From assembly GCF_011058255.1 (NCBI RefSeq), contig NZ_JAALFH010000066.1, forward strand, positions 124,001-188,000: a stretch of 64,000 nt of DNA, written 5' to 3'. The notes under the pieces were generated by a model that did not search any database, had not been told where the DNA came from, and saw only the letters and a program-made list of their open reading frames with translations. The translations under genes and the position numbers were made by a program. Within the stretch, counting starts at the first letter, position 1. Every line of letters begins with the position of its first letter. Source of the DNA: Thioalkalivibrio sp. XN8 (GTDB taxonomy: Bacteria; Pseudomonadota; Gammaproteobacteria; Steroidobacterales; XN24). This document shows positions 1 to 9,030 of this stretch, in pieces.

Positions 1-1
1 A

Positions 2-400
2 GCTTTCGCCGAATGCCTGCACCAACGCGTGCGCCGGGAACTCTGGGGCTATGCCCCGGAGGAGCAGCTCGGCAACCAGGCCCTGATTGCCGAGGACTAC
101 CGCGGCATCCGCCCTGCGCCCGGTTACCCGGCCTGTCCCGACCACACCGAGAAGGGCGCGCTGTGGGCGCTCCTGGGCGTCGAGGAGCGCATCGGCATGC
201 GCCTGACCGAGCACTACGCGATGATGCCCGCGGCCTCGGTGAGCGGGTGGTACTTTGCCCACCCCGGGGCGCGCTATTTCCAGGTCGGCCGCATCGATCG
301 CGACCAGGTCGAGGACTACGCGGCGCGCAAGGGCTGGAGCTTGGCAGAGGCGGAGCGCTGGCTGGCGCCGATACTGGGTTACACGCGTTCCGCCGCATGA
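2..400 (+). CDS. metH: Cobalamin-dependent methionine synthase MetH, C-terminal activation domain (partial)
   Basis: This is the last 132 codons of an open frame that enters from the left edge of the window. The residues match the AdoMet-binding reactivation domain of MetH, which remethylates oxidised cobalamin so that homocysteine methylation can resume. Visible signatures are the [15 protein letters not shown] stretch that binds AdoMet, the [10 protein letters not shown] block, and the family's closing DQVEDYAxRKGW...RWLAP segment. The catalytic homocysteine, folate and cobalamin domains lie outside the window. The stop is only 12 bases before the alaA start, so the two genes may share a transcript. 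Family identity is secure; full length cannot be judged. Confidence 0.93.
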   Translation, partial: AFAECLHQRVRRELWGYAPEEQLGNQALIAEDYRGIRPAPGYPACPDHTEKGALWALLGVEERIGMRLTEHYAMMPAASVSGWYFAHPGARYFQVGRIDRDQVEDYAARKGWSLAEAERWLAPILGYTRSAA

Positions 401-412
401 TTTAATGCGCGC

Positions 413-1645
413 ATGACCCCCGAAATCGTCGAGCCCAGCCGGGCGCTCACCGGCGTCAAGTACGAAATCCGCGGCCGCCTCGCCCGCCGCGCGCTCGAGC
501 TCGAGCGCATGGGCTACGAGATCATCGCCCTCAATATCGGCAACCCGGGCCTGTACGGCTTCCGGACGCCGGAAACGATGCGGCTGGCGATGATCGAGAA
601 CCTGCAGGGCAGCGAACCCTATTGCCACCAGAAAGGCATCTTCCCGGCGCGCGAGGCCGTGGTGATGCAACAGCAGACCCGCGGCGTCGTCGGCGTCACG
701 GCCGACGACGTGTTCATCGGCAACGGCGTCAGCGAGCTGATCGACCTGACCCTGCGCGCGCTGGTCAACGACGGCGACGAGGTGCTGGTGCCGAGTCCGG
801 ATTACCCGCTGTGGACCGCCGCCACGGTGCTCAACGGCGCCCGCGCCGTGCACTATCCCTGCCGGCCGGAGAACGGCTTCCTGCCCGATCCGGAGGAAGT
901 CGAGCGGCTCGTTACGCCGCGTACCCGGGCGCTGGTGGTGATCAACCCGAACAACCCGACCGGCCGCGTCTACCCGCGCGAGCTGCTCGAGTCGCTGGCG
1001 CGGCTGGCCGAGCGGCACCGCCTGGTGGTCTTCAGCGACGAGATCTACGACTCCATGACCTATGACGGGGCCGAGCATGTCCCCATGGCGACCATCGTCC
1101 AGGACACGCTGTGCGGCACCTTTTCGGGGCTGTCCAAGGTCTATCGTGCCTGCGGTTACCGGGTGGGGTGGGTGGTCTTCTCGGGCTCCCGCGACACCGC
1201 TGACCGCTACCTCGAGTCGGTCGAGCTGCTGTCCGCCCTGCGGCTGTGCGCGAACGTGCCCGGGCAATGGGCGGTGCAGACGGCCATCGGCGGCTACCAG
1301 AGCATCCGGGACCTGGTCAGCCCGGGCGGCCGGCTGTACGAATCACGCCAGGCCGTGATCGACGGCGCGGCCGGCAGCAAGTTCATCGACCTGGTGACGC
1401 CCGAGGGCGCCATGTACGCCTTTCCGCGCGTGCGCACCGACGAGCTGCCGGACTTCGACGACGAGCGCTTCGCCTACGAGCTGCTCGAACACAAGCACGT
1501 GCTGGTGGCGCCCGGCGTCAGTTTCAACACGCCCTACAACGACCACTTCCGCATCACCACGCTGCCCGAGCCGGCGGTCATCGGCGAGGTCTTCGCCCGC
1601 ATCGAGGACCTGCTGCACGACTGGGCCGTGGCGGAAGCGTCCTAG
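413..1645 (+). CDS. alaA: Alanine-synthesising aminotransferase AlaA
   Basis: This is a 410-residue fold-type I pyridoxal phosphate aminotransferase that aligns along its whole length with E. coli AlaA, which transfers amino groups between glutamate and pyruvate. Key features are LNIGNPGLYGF near residue 40, the INPNNPTGRVY motif near 180, the SDEIYD cofactor-pyridine aspartate near 206, and SGLSKVYR with the Schiff-base lysine near 240. The RLCANVPGQWAVQTA segment is typical of this subfamily. The start is the ATG that follows a short gap after metH. An AT-rich TTTAAT at 401-406 lies just 6 bases upstream and could be a -10 element of a nearly leaderless transcript, although no good -35 is seen. 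It ends at a GC-rich hairpin facing the convergent peptidase gene. Confidence 0.93.
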   Translation: MTPEIVEPSRALTGVKYEIRGRLARRALELERMGYEIIALNIGNPGLYGFRTPETMRLAMIENLQGSEPYCHQKGIFPAREAVVMQQQTRGVVGVTADDVFIGNGVSELIDLTLRALVNDGDEVLVPSPDYPLWTAATVLNGARAVHYPCRPENGFLPDPEEVERLVTPRTRALVVINPNNPTGRVYPRELLESLARLAERHRLVVFSDEIYDSMTYDGAEHVPMATIVQDTLCGTFSGLSKVYRACGYRVGWVVFSGSRDTADRYLESVELLSALRLCANVPGQWAVQTAIGGYQSIRDLVSPGGRLYESRQAVIDGAAGSKFIDLVTPEGAMYAFPRVRTDELPDFDDERFAYELLEHKHVLVAPGVSFNTPYNDHFRITTLPEPAVIGEVFARIEDLLHDWAVAEAS

Positions 1646-1670
1646 GCGCGCGGCCCTCCGGCCGCGCGCC
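1645..1670. terminator. Bidirectional GC hairpin between convergent genes
   Basis: A perfect 11-bp inverted repeat, GGCGCGCGGCC then CTCC then GGCCGCGCGCC, begins at the last base of the alaA stop codon and ends 8 bases before the peptidase stop. The symmetrical position between two convergent genes suggests a shared transcription stop. There is no T-tract on either side, so rho-independent efficiency is uncertain. Confidence 0.6.
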
Positions 1671-1678
1671 CCGGAAAG

Positions 1679-3775
1679 CTACTCCGCCACCGGCGCCGGC
1701 GCGAGTCGCTCCAGCAGGTAGGCGAACACCAGGGCGTTGAGATAAGCGCTCTGCTTCAGGTTGGCCGCGCCGCCGTGGCCGCCCTCGATGTTCTCGTAGT
1801 AGAGCACCTCGTGCCCCTGGTCGAGCATCTTCGCCACCATCTTGCGGGCGTGGCCCGGATGGACCCGGTCGTCCCGCGTCGAGGTGGCGAAGAAGGCCAC
1901 CGGGTACTCGGCGTCGGCAGACACGTTCTGGTAGGGCGAATACTTGCTGATGTAGGCCCACTGCTCGGGATCGTCGGGGTTGCCGTACTCGGCCATCCAG
2001 CTGGCGCCGGCCAGCAGCAGGTGAAAGCGCTTCATGTCCAGCAGCGGCACCTGCGACACCACGGCATTGAAGAGGTCCGGGCGCTGGACCATCACTGCGC
2101 CGACCAGCAGGCCGCCGTTGCTGCCGCCGCGGATGCCGAGGTGCTCGGGCGAGGTGATGTTGCGCTCCACCAGGTCCTCGGCGACTGCGATCAGGTCGTC
2201 GAAAGCCCGCTGTCGGTTCTCCTTGAGCGCCGCCTGGTGCCAGCGGGGGCCGAATTCGCCGCCGCCGCGGATGTTGGCCAGCACGTACACGCCGCCGCGC
2301 TCCAGCCAGGCAGAGCCGGTGATGCCCGAGTAGCTCGGCAGGTAGGGCACCTCGAAGCCGCCGTAGGCGAAGATCACGGTCGGGTTCTGGCCGTCGGCCT
2401 CGAAGCCCGGCGGCATCACCACGAAATAGGGGATGCGCTCGCCGTCGGCGGACATCGCCTCGTACTGTGCGACCGTCATGCCGGCCGAGTCGAACCAGGC
2501 GGGCTCGCTGCGGACCAGTTCGCTCTTGCCGGTGGCGGCGTCCGCCCGGTACAGCGAGGTCGGCGTCAGGAAGCCCGTGTACGTGAAGAAGAGCCTGTCC
2601 GAGCGGTCGTCGGTGGACACCACGCTGACGGTACCCAGCGGCGGGACCTCGACCTCGGCGCGGTGCCAGCCCTTGTCGTCATGGCTGAAACGCAGCAGCT
2701 TGCCCACCACGTTGTCCAGCAGCGAAACCAGCAGCACGCCCTCGGTCGTGCTGACGGCGGTGATGGAGGAGCGTTCGTCCGGGGCCACCAGCAGCGACAG
2801 CTGCGGGGTCTCCATCAGGAAGCTCTCCACCGGTCCCGCCACCAGCGCGCCCTGCGGGAAGGTCTGCTCGCCGACCTGCCAGTCGGACTTGAGCTGGATG
2901 GCTACCTGCCCGTCGAGGATCCCGGCGAGCTCCGCGTCTCGGGGCACGTTCAGTTCCATTACCTCGTCGTCCCGGTACAGGTAGTAGATCCGGGAGAAGA
3001 AGTCGGGCACGCGGACAATCAGGTCGTAGTAATCCTCGCCGTCCCACTGGCGGGAGCCGAAGCTGGCGACGTCGGTGCGCTCGCCGGTGAAGATGGTGCG
3101 GGCCTCTTCCTTCGGCGTGCCGCGCTGCCAGATCTGCACCAGGCGCGGATACCCGGAGTCCGTGACCTGGTCATCGCTGAAGACCGGCCCTAGAAACACC
3201 GAGTCCCGGTCGCGCCAGCCAAGGCTGCTCTTCGACTCGGGGAGCTGGAAACCGTCGGCGACGAACTCGCGCGTCGCCAGGTCGAACTCGCGCCGGACGG
3301 CCGCGTCGGCGCCGCCGATCGAGAGCCCGACCAGGCAGCGGTCGTACTCGGGATAGCGGCAGCTGGCGCCCGCCCAGACCCAGTTCCGGTCCTCGGCTTC
3401 GGCCAGCCGGTCCACGTCGAGCAGCAGCTGCCACTCCGGCTCGTCCTGGCCGTAGCTGGCCAGGGTGGTGCGGCGCCAGATGCCGCGCACATGCTCGGCG
3501 TCGCGCCAGAAGTTGTAGACCTGGCCGCCGCGCAGCGCCGGATAGGCAATGCGGTCGTCGGAGGTCAGGATCTCCAGGTTCCGGGCGTGGATCGCCGCGA
3601 ACTCGGGGTGCGCCTCGAGGCGGCCCAGCGAGCGCTCGTTCTGGGCGCGAGCCCAGTCCAGAGCTTCTTCGCCCTCCACTGCCTCGAGCCACAGGAAGGG
3701 ATCGTCTTCTGCAGCCATTGTGTTTCCTGCGATCACCAGGGCGCCGGCCAGCGCCAGCAGACTCGTTCTCATCAT
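1679..3775 (-). CDS. Secreted prolyl oligopeptidase family serine peptidase (S9)
   Basis: This 698-residue protein has an N-terminal signal peptide of about 22 residues ending near NTMAAED, then the prolyl oligopeptidase beta-propeller and a C-terminal alpha/beta hydrolase domain. The catalytic triad is visible: serine in GGSNGG, aspartate in the DDRVHPGHARK segment, and histidine in EGGHGG near the C-terminus. The open frame runs upstream, but the true start is the ATG at 3775, where ATGA overlaps the moeB stop and opens a proper signal sequence. Members of this family cleave proline-containing oligopeptides in the periplasm. It is the distal gene of a prmC-moeB-peptidase operon; no functional link to those partners is evident. 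Confidence 0.9.
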   Translation of the reverse strand: MMRTSLLALAGALVIAGNTMAAEDDPFLWLEAVEGEEALDWARAQNERSLGRLEAHPEFAAIHARNLEILTSDDRIAYPALRGGQVYNFWRDAEHVRGIWRRTTLASYGQDEPEWQLLLDVDRLAEAEDRNWVWAGASCRYPEYDRCLVGLSIGGADAAVRREFDLATREFVADGFQLPESKSSLGWRDRDSVFLGPVFSDDQVTDSGYPRLVQIWQRGTPKEEARTIFTGERTDVASFGSRQWDGEDYYDLIVRVPDFFSRIYYLYRDDEVMELNVPRDAELAGILDGQVAIQLKSDWQVGEQTFPQGALVAGPVESFLMETPQLSLLVAPDERSSITAVSTTEGVLLVSLLDNVVGKLLRFSHDDKGWHRAEVEVPPLGTVSVVSTDDRSDRLFFTYTGFLTPTSLYRADAATGKSELVRSEPAWFDSAGMTVAQYEAMSADGERIPYFVVMPPGFEADGQNPTVIFAYGGFEVPYLPSYSGITGSAWLERGGVYVLANIRGGGEFGPRWHQAALKENRQRAFDDLIAVAEDLVERNITSPEHLGIRGGSNGGLLVGAVMVQRPDLFNAVVSQVPLLDMKRFHLLLAGASWMAEYGNPDDPEQWAYISKYSPYQNVSADAEYPVAFFATSTRDDRVHPGHARKMVAKMLDQGHEVLYYENIEGGHGGAANLKQSAYLNALVFAYLLERLAPAPVAE

Positions 3776-4512
3776 TGCTCCGCTCCACAAGCCGGACACG
3801 CGGGATCGCGTTCCAGTTTCAATTGTCGCCAGTCGTTCTCGACGGCGTCGTACAACACCAGCTTGCCGTCCGCCGACGGCGCGCAGCCGCTGGCGATCTT
3901 CAGCGCCTCGACCGCCATCAGGCTGCCGATCACCCCGGGGACAGGCCCCAGCACGCCGTTGCCGCGGCAGCTCTCCAGCTCCTCGGCCTCTTCCTGCCAC
4001 AGGCAGCGGTAGCACGGCCCGCCCGGCCGGTCGAGGCGGAACACCGCCAGCTGGCCCTCGTAGCGAATCGCCGCGCCGGAGACCAGCGGCTTGCGCGCCT
4101 GCACGCAGGCCTGGTTGAGAGCGAAGCGCGTGCCGAAATTGTCGGTGCAGTCGAGCACCACGTCGGCCTGCCGCACGGCCGCCAGGAGTTCAGCGTCCAG
4201 CAGCCGGCTGCCTACTGGAGTGACCGTGGTGTCGGGATTGAGTTCCCGCAAGTGTCCGGCCGCGGCCTCCGCCTTGGGGCGGCCGACGTCGGCCACCGTG
4301 AACAGCACCTGGCGCTGCAGGTTGGTGACGTCGACGGTGTCGAAGTCGCTGACTACCAGCTCGCCGATGCCGGCTGCCGCGAGGTAGAGCAGGGCAGGGG
4401 AACCGAGCCCGCCGGCGCCGATGACCAGGGCGGTCGCGGCGCGCAGGCGCGCCTGCTCGGCCGCGCCGAAGCCGGCCAGGGCGAGATGGCGGGCATAGCG
4501 GTCGACGCTCAT
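3772..4512 (-). CDS. moeB: MoeB/ThiF-family adenylyltransferase
   Basis: This is a 246-residue E1-like enzyme that adenylates the C-terminal glycine of a small sulfur carrier, MoaD in molybdopterin synthesis or ThiS in thiamine synthesis. It shows the ATP-binding GAGGLGSPALLYL loop near residue 32, a conserved Asp region (SDFDTVDVTNLQRQ), the DCTDNFGTR motif, and two CxxC pairs (CYRC near 167 and CPAC near the end) that form the structural zinc site. The order prmC then moeB is widely conserved in gammaproteobacteria, which favours moeB over thiF, although one enzyme often serves both pathways. It lies 4 bases after the prmC stop and overlaps the next gene by ATGA. Confidence 0.88.
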   Translation of the reverse strand: MSVDRYARHLALAGFGAAEQARLRAATALVIGAGGLGSPALLYLAAAGIGELVVSDFDTVDVTNLQRQVLFTVADVGRPKAEAAAGHLRELNPDTTVTPVGSRLLDAELLAAVRQADVVLDCTDNFGTRFALNQACVQARKPLVSGAAIRYEGQLAVFRLDRPGGPCYRCLWQEEAEELESCRGNGVLGPVPGVIGSLMAVEALKIASGCAPSADGKLVLYDAVENDWRQLKLERDPACPACGAEQ

Positions 4513-4516
4513 GGCT

Positions 4517-5377
4517 TCACTCCACGAAGCGGCACTCGGTGACGCGGTCGCGCCCGGCCGCGTCCTTGTGCAGGGTGATGTCGTGGTAATGCTGTGCCTC
4601 CATCAGCCGCCGCAGGGGCATGTGCTGCGCCGGCCCGTGTTCCAGCAGCAGCCAGCCCTGGCGCACGATGTAGTTGTGGGCGCGCTCCATGATGGCGCGA
4701 AAGCAGTTCATGCCGCCGGCGCCGGCGTCCAGGGCGAGACGCGGTTCGAAGCGCGCGTCGCCGCGGCCCAGGTGCGGGTCGTCCTCGGCCACGTAGGGCG
4801 GGTTGCCGGCCACCACGTCGAATTTCTCCCCGCGCACGGCGTCGAACCAGTCGCTCTCCCGGAATTCCACGTTGCCGATTTTCAGCAGGCGGGCATTGTC
4901 CCGGGCCAGCTCGAGCGCGGCCTGGGAGATGTCCAGGCCGATGACCGCGGCCCGCGGGCGCTCGCGGGCAATGGCCAGCGCTACCGCGCCGGAGCCGGTG
5001 CCCAGGTCCAGGACCCGCAGGTCCTGGTCCTCCGGCAGCCGCCGCAGGGCCAGTTCCACCAGCAGCTCGGTGTCGGGCCGCGGGATCAGCACCGCCGGGC
5101 CGACGCGCAGCGGCATCGACCAGAACTCGCGAACGCCCGTCATGTAGGCGATGGGCTCGCCGGAGAAACGGCGCCGCAGCAATTGCTCGTACTGCTGCGC
5201 TTCCTCGCGGTCGAGGACGCGCTCCGGCCAGGCATGCAGGAAGCTGCGCGGGCGCCGCAGCACCATGCCCATGAGCAGCTCCGCATCGAGGCGCGGGCTG
5301 TCGCTGACGCCGCTCAGGATTGCGGCGCCGTCGTCGAGGTATTGCCTGATCGACAGGTCGTAATCGATTTCCGTCAT
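4517..5377 (-). CDS. prmC: Release factor glutamine methyltransferase PrmC
   Basis: This 286-residue AdoMet-dependent enzyme methylates the glutamine of the GGQ motif in peptide-chain release factors. Evidence is the N-terminal helical substrate domain, the ARRRFSGEPIAYMTG-like region (RRFSGEPIAYMTGVREFW), the LDLGTGSGAVALA cofactor loop near residue 115, and the catalytic NPPYV motif near 185. I chose the ATG at 5377, MTEIDYDLS, because the 21 residues encoded upstream in the same frame are not part of the family. In most relatives prmC directly follows prfA. Here a sulfur amino acid block has separated them, and prmC has its own upstream region of 95 bases divergent from the beta-synthase gene. 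Confidence 0.93.
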   Translation of the reverse strand: MTEIDYDLSIRQYLDDGAAILSGVSDSPRLDAELLMGMVLRRPRSFLHAWPERVLDREEAQQYEQLLRRRFSGEPIAYMTGVREFWSMPLRVGPAVLIPRPDTELLVELALRRLPEDQDLRVLDLGTGSGAVALAIARERPRAAVIGLDISQAALELARDNARLLKIGNVEFRESDWFDAVRGEKFDVVAGNPPYVAEDDPHLGRGDARFEPRLALDAGAGGMNCFRAIMERAHNYIVRQGWLLLEHGPAQHMPLRRLMEAQHYHDITLHKDAAGRDRVTECRFVE

Positions 5378-5472
5378 GCCCGGCCCGGTGGCCCCGATAG
5401 GGGCGTGTAGAATACGCGCAGCTTGCCGGATGCGCGACACCCGCGCGTCCGGCCCGGGGCTGGAGAGGGGCG

Positions 5473-6867
5473 ATGAAGATCTACCGCAACGTGCTGGACA
5501 TGGTGGGCGCGACGCCCATGCTGGAGGTCACCCGGATCGATACCGGGCCGTGCCGGCTGTTCCTGAAGCTGGAGCTGATGAACCCCGGCGGCTCCATCAA
5601 GGACCGTATCGGCGTCTCCATGATCGAGGAAGCGGAGCGCCGCGGTGACATCAAGGCGGGCGACCTGCTGGTGGAGGCGACCGCCGGCAATACCGGCATC
5701 GGCCTGGCGCTGGCGGCGGCGCAGAAAGGTTACCGGCTGCTGCTGGTGCTGCCCGACAAGATGAGCCAGGAGAAGATCTTCAACCTGCGGGCCATGGGGG
5801 CGGAGATCGTGCTGACGCGGTCCGACGTCGGCCGGGGCCACCCGGAGTACTACCAGGACCTGGCCCAGAGCATCGCCCGCGAGCGGGGCGGCTATTACAT
5901 CAACCAGTTCGGCAACCCCGACAACCCGCGCGCCCACGAGCTGACCACGGCGCCGGAGATCTGGCAGCAGATGGAACATGACGTCGACGCCATTGTGTTG
6001 GGCGTCGGCTCGAGCGGCACCATTTCGGGCATGACGCAGTTCTTTCGCGAGGCTGCGCCCGAGCTCGAGTTCGTGCTGGCCGACCCGCAGGGCTCCATTC
6101 TCGCGCACTACATCGAGACCGGCGAGATCGTGCCCGGCAGCCCGTGGCTGGTCGAAGGGATCGGCGAGGATTTCCTGCCCGACATCTGCGACCTGTCGAT
6201 GGTCGGCAAGGCCTATACCATCACCGACGCCGAATCCTTCTCCGCGGCGCGCGAGCTGCTGCGCGCGGAAGGCATCCTCGCCGGCTCCTCCTCCGGCACC
6301 CTGCTGGCCGCGGCGCTGCGTTACTGCCGCGAGCAGACCGGACCGAAGCGCGTGGTGGCCTTCGCCTGCGACACCGGCAACAAGTACCTGTCCAAGCTCT
6401 ATAACGACTTCTGGATGGAAGACCAGGGCTTCATCAAGCGGCCGCAGCACGGCGACCTGCGGGACCTGATTGGCCGGCCCCACGAGCACCGCGCCACCAT
6501 CACGGTCGGCGCGGACGACATCATCACCACCGCCCACAACCGCCTCCGCAATGCCGGGTTTTCGCAGTTGCCGGTGATGGAGGGGGAGCGGCTGGCCGGT
6601 GTCATCACCGAGGACGACATCATCCGCTACACCTTCGGCCGCCCCGCGCGGATGGGCGAGAAGGTGCGCAGCGCCATGCGCACCAGCTTCCTCAAGGTCG
6701 ACAAGGACACCTCGGTGGACAACCTGGTCGCCCTGCTGCACGGCGACTCCTATGCCGCCGTCACCGAGGACCGCGGCGAACGCTTCCTCGGGCTGATCAC
6801 GCGTTCGGACGTCCTCAATTACCTGCGCCGGCTCCACCAGGATGACACCCATGAGCAGCAAGACTGA
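5473..6867 (+). CDS. cbs: Cystathionine beta-synthase with two C-terminal CBS domains
   Basis: This 464-residue pyridoxal phosphate enzyme condenses serine or O-acetylserine with homocysteine to give cystathionine, the first step of reverse transsulfuration. The fold-type II catalytic core spans roughly residues 1-320. It carries NPGGSIKDR with the Schiff-base lysine, the EATAGNTGIGLAL substrate loop, and GSSSGT near residue 275. Two CBS domains follow (about 340-455), recognisable by the VITEDDIIRY and GLITRSDVLNYL ends; in the family they bind adenosyl ligands and regulate activity. A TAGAAT at 5408-5413 could be its -10. The gene overlaps the downstream gamma-lyase gene by up to 26 bases, making a two-gene transsulfuration operon. 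Confidence 0.92.
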   Translation: MKIYRNVLDMVGATPMLEVTRIDTGPCRLFLKLELMNPGGSIKDRIGVSMIEEAERRGDIKAGDLLVEATAGNTGIGLALAAAQKGYRLLLVLPDKMSQEKIFNLRAMGAEIVLTRSDVGRGHPEYYQDLAQSIARERGGYYINQFGNPDNPRAHELTTAPEIWQQMEHDVDAIVLGVGSSGTISGMTQFFREAAPELEFVLADPQGSILAHYIETGEIVPGSPWLVEGIGEDFLPDICDLSMVGKAYTITDAESFSAARELLRAEGILAGSSSGTLLAAALRYCREQTGPKRVVAFACDTGNKYLSKLYNDFWMEDQGFIKRPQHGDLRDLIGRPHEHRATITVGADDIITTAHNRLRNAGFSQLPVMEGERLAGVITEDDIIRYTFGRPARMGEKVRSAMRTSFLKVDKDTSVDNLVALLHGDSYAAVTEDRGERFLGLITRSDVLNYLRRLHQDDTHEQQD

Positions 6868-8017
6868 CCGCCTGGGTTTCGCGACCCGGACCATCCATGC
6901 CGGCCAGGCGCCGGACCCGGCCACGGGCGCCGTAATGCAGCCCATCTACGCGACCTCGACCTATGCCCAGTCGAGCCCGGGCATGCACCAGGGCTACGAG
7001 TACTCGCGTACCCAGAACCCGACCCGGATGGCCTGGGAGCGGTGCCTGGCGGACCTGGAAAGCGGCACCCACGGCTTCGCCTTCGCCTCCGGCATGGCGG
7101 CGACGGCGACCTTGCTGGAACTCCTGGATGCCGGCAGCCACGTGGTGGCGATGGACGACCTCTACGGCGGCACCGGCCGGTTGTTCAACCGGGTACGGGC
7201 GCGCACGGCGGGCCTGCGGTTCACCTACGCCGACCTCTCCGATCCGGCCGCCCTCGAAGCCGCGCTGGAGCCGGACACGCGGCTGGTGTGGATCGAGTCC
7301 CCCACCAATCCGATGCTCAAGCTGGTGGACCTGGCCGCGGTCAGCGCGGCGGCGAAGGCGCGCGGCGCGCTGGTGGTGGTGGACAACACCTTCGCCAGCC
7401 CCTGGAGCCAGCGGCCACTGGAGCTGGGGGCCGACATCGTGATGCACTCGGCCACCAAGTACCTGAACGGCCATTCCGACGTGGTCGGCGGGGTCGTGGC
7501 GGTGCGGGACGCGGGCCTGGCCGAGCAGCTCGCCTTCCTGCAGAACTCGATCGGCGCCGTGGCCGGGCCGTTCGACAGTTTCCTCGCGCTGCGGGGCGTG
7601 AAGACCCTGGCCCTGCGGATGGAACGTCACAGCGCCACCGGGCTGGCGATCGCGCGCTGGCTGGAAACCCGCCCCGAGGTGGAGCGGGTGATCTATCCCT
7701 GGCTGGAGTCGCATCCGCAGCACGAGCTGGCGCGGCGCCAGATGGCGGGCGGTGGCGGGATCGTGAGCTTCGTCATCCGCGGCGGGCTGGACGCGGCCCG
7801 TCGTTTCCTCGAGCGCACCCGGCTGTTCACGCTGGCGGAGAGCCTCGGTGGCGTGGAGAGCCTGGTCAATCACCCGGCGATCATGACCCACGCCTCGGTG
7901 CCGGCCGAAACCCGCGCCCGCCTGGGCATCAGCGACGCGCTGATCCGGCTGTCCGTGGGTATCGAGGACGGCGACGACCTGGTCGCGGACCTGGAACAGG
8001 CGCTGGTCAGCGCCTGA
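6842..8017 (+). CDS. Cystathionine gamma-lyase / gamma-synthase (Cys/Met PLP family)
   Basis: This 391-residue enzyme belongs to the Cys/Met metabolism PLP family. Recognisable features are the [11 protein letters not shown] entry motif near residue 47, the FASGMAA cofactor loop, [20 protein letters not shown] near 180, and [11 protein letters not shown] with the cofactor lysine near 205. Lyase and synthase cannot be separated by sequence alone. Pairing with the beta-synthase argues for the lyase direction, which would release cysteine. The start could be the ATG at 6842 or the ATG three codons later; both overlap the upstream stop, so translational coupling is likely. Its 3' end overlaps the convergent cysteine synthase by 11 bases. 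Confidence 0.9.
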   Translation: MTPMSSKTDRLGFATRTIHAGQAPDPATGAVMQPIYATSTYAQSSPGMHQGYEYSRTQNPTRMAWERCLADLESGTHGFAFASGMAATATLLELLDAGSHVVAMDDLYGGTGRLFNRVRARTAGLRFTYADLSDPAALEAALEPDTRLVWIESPTNPMLKLVDLAAVSAAAKARGALVVVDNTFASPWSQRPLELGADIVMHSATKYLNGHSDVVGGVVAVRDAGLAEQLAFLQNSIGAVAGPFDSFLALRGVKTLALRMERHSATGLAIARWLETRPEVERVIYPWLESHPQHELARRQMAGGGGIVSFVIRGGLDAARRFLERTRLFTLAESLGGVESLVNHPAIMTHASVPAETRARLGISDALIRLSVGIEDGDDLVADLEQALVSA

Positions 8018-9011
8018 GGAAGTCCGGCACCGGCAGGCCCTTGGCGGCCAGGAACTCGGGATTGAACAGGCGCTGGCGATAGCGCAGGCCGGAGTCGCAC
8101 AGGATGGTCACGATGGTGTGGCCGGGCCCGAGCTGCCGCGCCAGCCGGATCGCCCCGGCGACATTCACGCCGCTCGAGCCGCCGAGCAGCAGGCCCTCTT
8201 CCTGCAGCAGCCGGAACACCAGCGGGATTGACTCGCTGTCGGGGACCTGGAAGGCGTGGTCCACCACGGCCTCGGCCAGGTTCTTCGTCACCCGCCCGTT
8301 GCCGATGCCCTCGGTGATGGAGTTCCCCTCGGATTTCAGCTCGCCGTGGGCGAAATGGTTATAGAGGGCCGAGCCCGCCGGGTCGGCGAGGCCGACCTGC
8401 ACCCGCATGTCGCGCGCCTTGAGCGCCCGGCCGACACCCGCCAGGGTGCCGCCAGTGCCCACCGAGCAGATGAAGCCGTCGATCTTGCCGCCGGTCTGCG
8501 CCCAGATTTCCGGGCCCGTCGTGGTGAGGTGGAAGGCGTAGTTGGCGGTGTTGTCGAACTGGTTGGCCCAGAGGGCGCCGGCGGGCTCGCTGGCGGCCAG
8601 CGCCTCCGCCAGCCGGCCGGAGACGTGGACGTAATTGTCCGGGTTCTTGTAGGGCACCGCAGGCACCAGCCGGACCTCGGCGCCATAGGCGCGCAGGGTG
8701 TCGATCTTCTCCTGGCTCTGGGTCTCGGGCATCACGATCACCGTGCGGTAGCCGCGCGCGTTACCGACCAGCGCCAGCCCGATGCCGGTATTGCCGGCCG
8801 TGCCCTCGACGATCACGCCGCCGGGCCGCAGCTGGCCGCGGGTCTCGGCGTCGCGCACGATCCCGAGCGCCGCCCGGTCCTTGACCGAGCCGCCGGGGTT
8901 CATGAACTCCGCCTTGCCGAGAATCTCGCAGCCGGTTTCCTCGGACGGCCCGCGCAGTCGGATCAGCGGCGTATTGCCGATGGCGTCGAGGACAGTGGGC
9001 AGCACTCCCAT
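8007..9011 (-). CDS. cysK: Cysteine synthase family protein (O-acetylserine sulfhydrylase type)
   Basis: This 334-residue fold-type II PLP enzyme shows the IGNTPLIRL opening near residue 12, NPGGSVKDR with the cofactor lysine near 43, the EGTAGNTGIGLAL loop and GTGGTLAGVG. This signature set forms cysteine from O-acetylserine and sulfide. It has no CBS domains. A C-terminal tail with LCDSGLRYRQRLFNPEFL resembles the longer CysK subgroup often annotated as cysteine synthase A rather than CysM. It lies 19 bases after prfA on the same strand, so it is probably co-transcribed with hemA-prfA. It converges with and overlaps the gamma-lyase gene by 11 bases. The exact paralogue group is uncertain. 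Confidence 0.88.
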   Translation of the reverse strand: MGVLPTVLDAIGNTPLIRLRGPSEETGCEILGKAEFMNPGGSVKDRAALGIVRDAETRGQLRPGGVIVEGTAGNTGIGLALVGNARGYRTVIVMPETQSQEKIDTLRAYGAEVRLVPAVPYKNPDNYVHVSGRLAEALAASEPAGALWANQFDNTANYAFHLTTTGPEIWAQTGGKIDGFICSVGTGGTLAGVGRALKARDMRVQVGLADPAGSALYNHFAHGELKSEGNSITEGIGNGRVTKNLAEAVVDHAFQVPDSESIPLVFRLLQEEGLLLGGSSGVNVAGAIRLARQLGPGHTIVTILCDSGLRYRQRLFNPEFLAAKGLPVPDFLRR

Positions 9012-9030
9012 GGCACTCGCCTCCCGTGGG

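Noticed and set aside
3776-4015. Upstream extension of the S9 peptidase by 80 codons
   Set aside because: This part overlaps moeB completely, has no family similarity, and would bury the signal peptide that begins at 3775.
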